From a virus, in the IMG/VR virus record IMGVR_UViG_3300042988_001121, positions 114,210 through 178,209 of that record: a stretch of DNA of 64,000 nt. One strand, 5' to 3'. Shown in pieces: positions 62,675 to 64,000 of the stretch. Under the pieces are notes generated by a model. It saw only the letters and a program-made list of their open reading frames with translations. It was not told the origin of the DNA and made no database searches. The stretch's first letter is position 1. Every line of letters begins with the position of its first letter. A program made the translations under genes and the position numbers.

Positions 62675-64000
62675 TGTTTAGTGCAAATTCTTCGGCAGCT
62701 AGTTCCGACAAATTATACGTCGATGACGTATTCAGCACTTACCTTTACACAGGCAATGGGTCATCTCTGACGATCAACAACGGAATTGATCTTGCGGGTA
62801 AGGGTGGGATGGTCTGGATTAAGAGACGAAATGGCGCTGAAAGCAACGTACTGCTGGATACCGTTAGAGGGACTAATTCCGTACTTGTCACTGAAGGCTC
62901 CAACCCTGCACTATCAGGATACCCGTGGAATGATGTTGTCACTGCGTTCAACACGAACGGGTTTACTGCTGGTGCCAGCGTCAGCACTATCAATACTTAC
63001 GCCTCTTGGACATTCCGCAAAGCACCTAAGTTTTTTGATGTGGTGACTTATACGGGTACGGGTTCATATATAGATGTTAGCCATTCGTTAGGAGTGAAAC
63101 CGGGGTTGATCGTCGTGAAGCCATTATCACAATCTGGGTCATGGTGCGTATGGGCACGTGCCTCCGATACCGATTGTGCAACTTCGGGATTTAATCTTAA
63201 TACCGTTGACGCCGCTACGTACATAAATTCAGCGTTTAACGGATATGCAAATGCGTCCAGCTTTAATACCCTTGCATTAGGCGCAAACATAGCAAATTGC
63301 AGTCTATCCGGCGTCACCTACGTAGCTTACCTATTCGCCCACGACACCAGCGCAGACGGGTTGATTCAATGCGGAAGTTTTACTACCGATGCATCAGGCA
63401 ACGCTTCAGTGACTTCGTTGGGGTGGGAACCTCAGTTCTTGCTGGCTAAATGTGCGTCATCCACAGGTGATTGGTTGGTGTTGGATAGCCAGCGTGGATG
63501 GAATATGACCGCCAACGATGCTGTATTAAAAGCCAACTTGACAGATGCCGAGTCAACATCCACCGAGTACGGTAATCCAACTGCAACTGGTTTTGATTTC
63601 AAAGGTGGTTCGGCAAGTCAGACCTACATCTACATGGCAATTCGCAGACCTAACAAGCCGCCGACAACGGGAACACAGGTTTTTACGCCCTACGCAGATG
63701 CTTACAGCGGGTATGTGACAGGCGATTCATCTTCGTCACACCCTAGTAAGATTGATTCTGTTTGGTACGCAGCGAGGAATTTCCCTACGATGCCGACAGA
63801 CAATGGATCAATGAAGGTGTTTTCTGTCACAGACCGTGTTCGTGGGTTTGATGGCACATCTGCAATTGGCAGCGGGCCTATATTTACGACCCCTACTTTG
63901 AATACGTCAGCCACCGCCGCAGAAACCACTACTTCGGGAAATATATTGCAGAGGAAGGATCAGCCCCCTGCAATGTATTTCGGTATGAACTACGGAAATA
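62674..64000 (+). CDS. Tail fibre/receptor-binding protein, partial (runs off the right edge)
   Basis: 442 codons in the window, no stop. Starts MFSANSSAASSDKLYVDDVF with the ATG overlapping the previous stop (TAATG) and GGAG upstream. GGMVWIKRRNGAESNVLLDT, ASWTFRKAPKFFDVVTYTGT and VAYLFAHDTSADG, ending in MYFGMNYGN, match the DUF7483-like domain seen in phage and cyanophage fibres. The region appears twice-folded with alternating GxVxxxWxxxxLLxK motifs. Probable receptor-binding subunit. Confidence 0.8.
   Translation, partial: MFSANSSAASSDKLYVDDVFSTYLYTGNGSSLTINNGIDLAGKGGMVWIKRRNGAESNVLLDTVRGTNSVLVTEGSNPALSGYPWNDVVTAFNTNGFTAGASVSTINTYASWTFRKAPKFFDVVTYTGTGSYIDVSHSLGVKPGLIVVKPLSQSGSWCVWARASDTDCATSGFNLNTVDAATYINSAFNGYANASSFNTLALGANIANCSLSGVTYVAYLFAHDTSADGLIQCGSFTTDASGNASVTSLGWEPQFLLAKCASSTGDWLVLDSQRGWNMTANDAVLKANLTDAESTSTEYGNPTATGFDFKGGSASQTYIYMAIRRPNKPPTTGTQVFTPYADAYSGYVTGDSSSSHPSKIDSVWYAARNFPTMPTDNGSMKVFSVTDRVRGFDGTSAIGSGPIFTTPTLNTSATAAETTTSGNILQRKDQPPAMYFGMNYGN

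Noticed and set aside
1-64000. CRISPR arrays, rRNA genes, integrase or attachment sites
   Set aside because: No regularly spaced direct repeats, rRNA segments, or recombinase genes were seen; the gene content fits a lytic T4-like phage.

Overview
The window is a contiguous piece of a T4-like contractile-tailed phage genome (myovirus). Diagnostic genes are the gp46/gp47 recombination nuclease, T4-type RNase H, gp59-like helicase loader, gp33 and gp55 late-transcription factors, a type II topoisomerase, and a T4-ordered baseplate block (gp26, gp4, gp48, gp53, gp27, gp5, gp25, gp6, gp7-like, gp8-like). The large DUF4815 structural protein and the baseplate style recall marine/cyanophage T4-likes more than T4 itself. 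The host is probably a Gram-negative bacterium: there are ADP-heptose (LPS precursor) genes, a transglycosylase endolysin, and accessory proteins of a kind common in proteobacterial phages. The host cannot be named from this sequence.

Layout. (1) About 1-2.4 kb, minus strand: nicotinamide phosphoribosyltransferase (cut by the window edge) behind a bifunctional NMN adenylyltransferase/Nudix protein, which is an NAD+ rebuilding pair. (2) 2.4-6.9 kb, minus: small accessory genes with repeated start modules, a HTH regulator, and paralogous small proteins. (3) 6.9-8.2 kb, plus: a lone TnpB nuclease gene set against the surrounding transcription. (4) 8.2-24.4 kb, minus: RNA ligase, heptose-type kinase, membrane proteins, an ADP-ribosyltransferase and a Cys-rich protein that both look like internal head proteins, thioredoxin, dCMP deaminase, acetyltransferase, endolysin, P-loop kinase, ADP-heptose epimerase-like protein, phosphoesterase, then HAD phosphatase, cupin and heptose-P nucleotidyltransferase. 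(5) 24.4-35.1 kb, minus: single-chain topoisomerase II, a GIY-YIG nuclease, gp59/gp33/RNase H, gp46/gp47/gp55. (6) 35.1-35.66 kb: a gene-free, hairpin-rich stretch. (7) 35.7-38.3 kb, minus: gp2-like, gp4, a frameshift-dependent gp51-like reading frame, gp26 and a tail-tube-family protein. (8) 38.4-64 kb, plus: baseplate genes, a giant DUF4815 protein with Calx-beta-like repeats split into two reading frames, and tail-fibre genes running off the right edge.

Transcription signals fit a T4-like programme. At least 13 minus-strand gene groups start behind a shared extended -10 element (TGn followed by TATAAT or TACAAT), often with a CTACAC box 16-17 bp upstream. The late genes start behind TTAAATA/TATAAATA-type boxes, including a divergent palindromic pair between the two virion operons. 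gp55 and gp33, which would read the late boxes, are both present.

Most notable: a probable programmed -1 frameshift joining gp26 to a start-less gp51-like frame; two structured non-coding loci (about 195 and 540 nt); capsid-targeting-like N-termini with prohead-protease sites on the ADP-ribosyltransferase and its neighbour; scattered parts of an ADP-heptose route; the split DUF4815/Calx-beta protein; and a gp5 carrying two different cell-wall hydrolases. All functions are inferred by eye from sequence motifs; no database search was possible.
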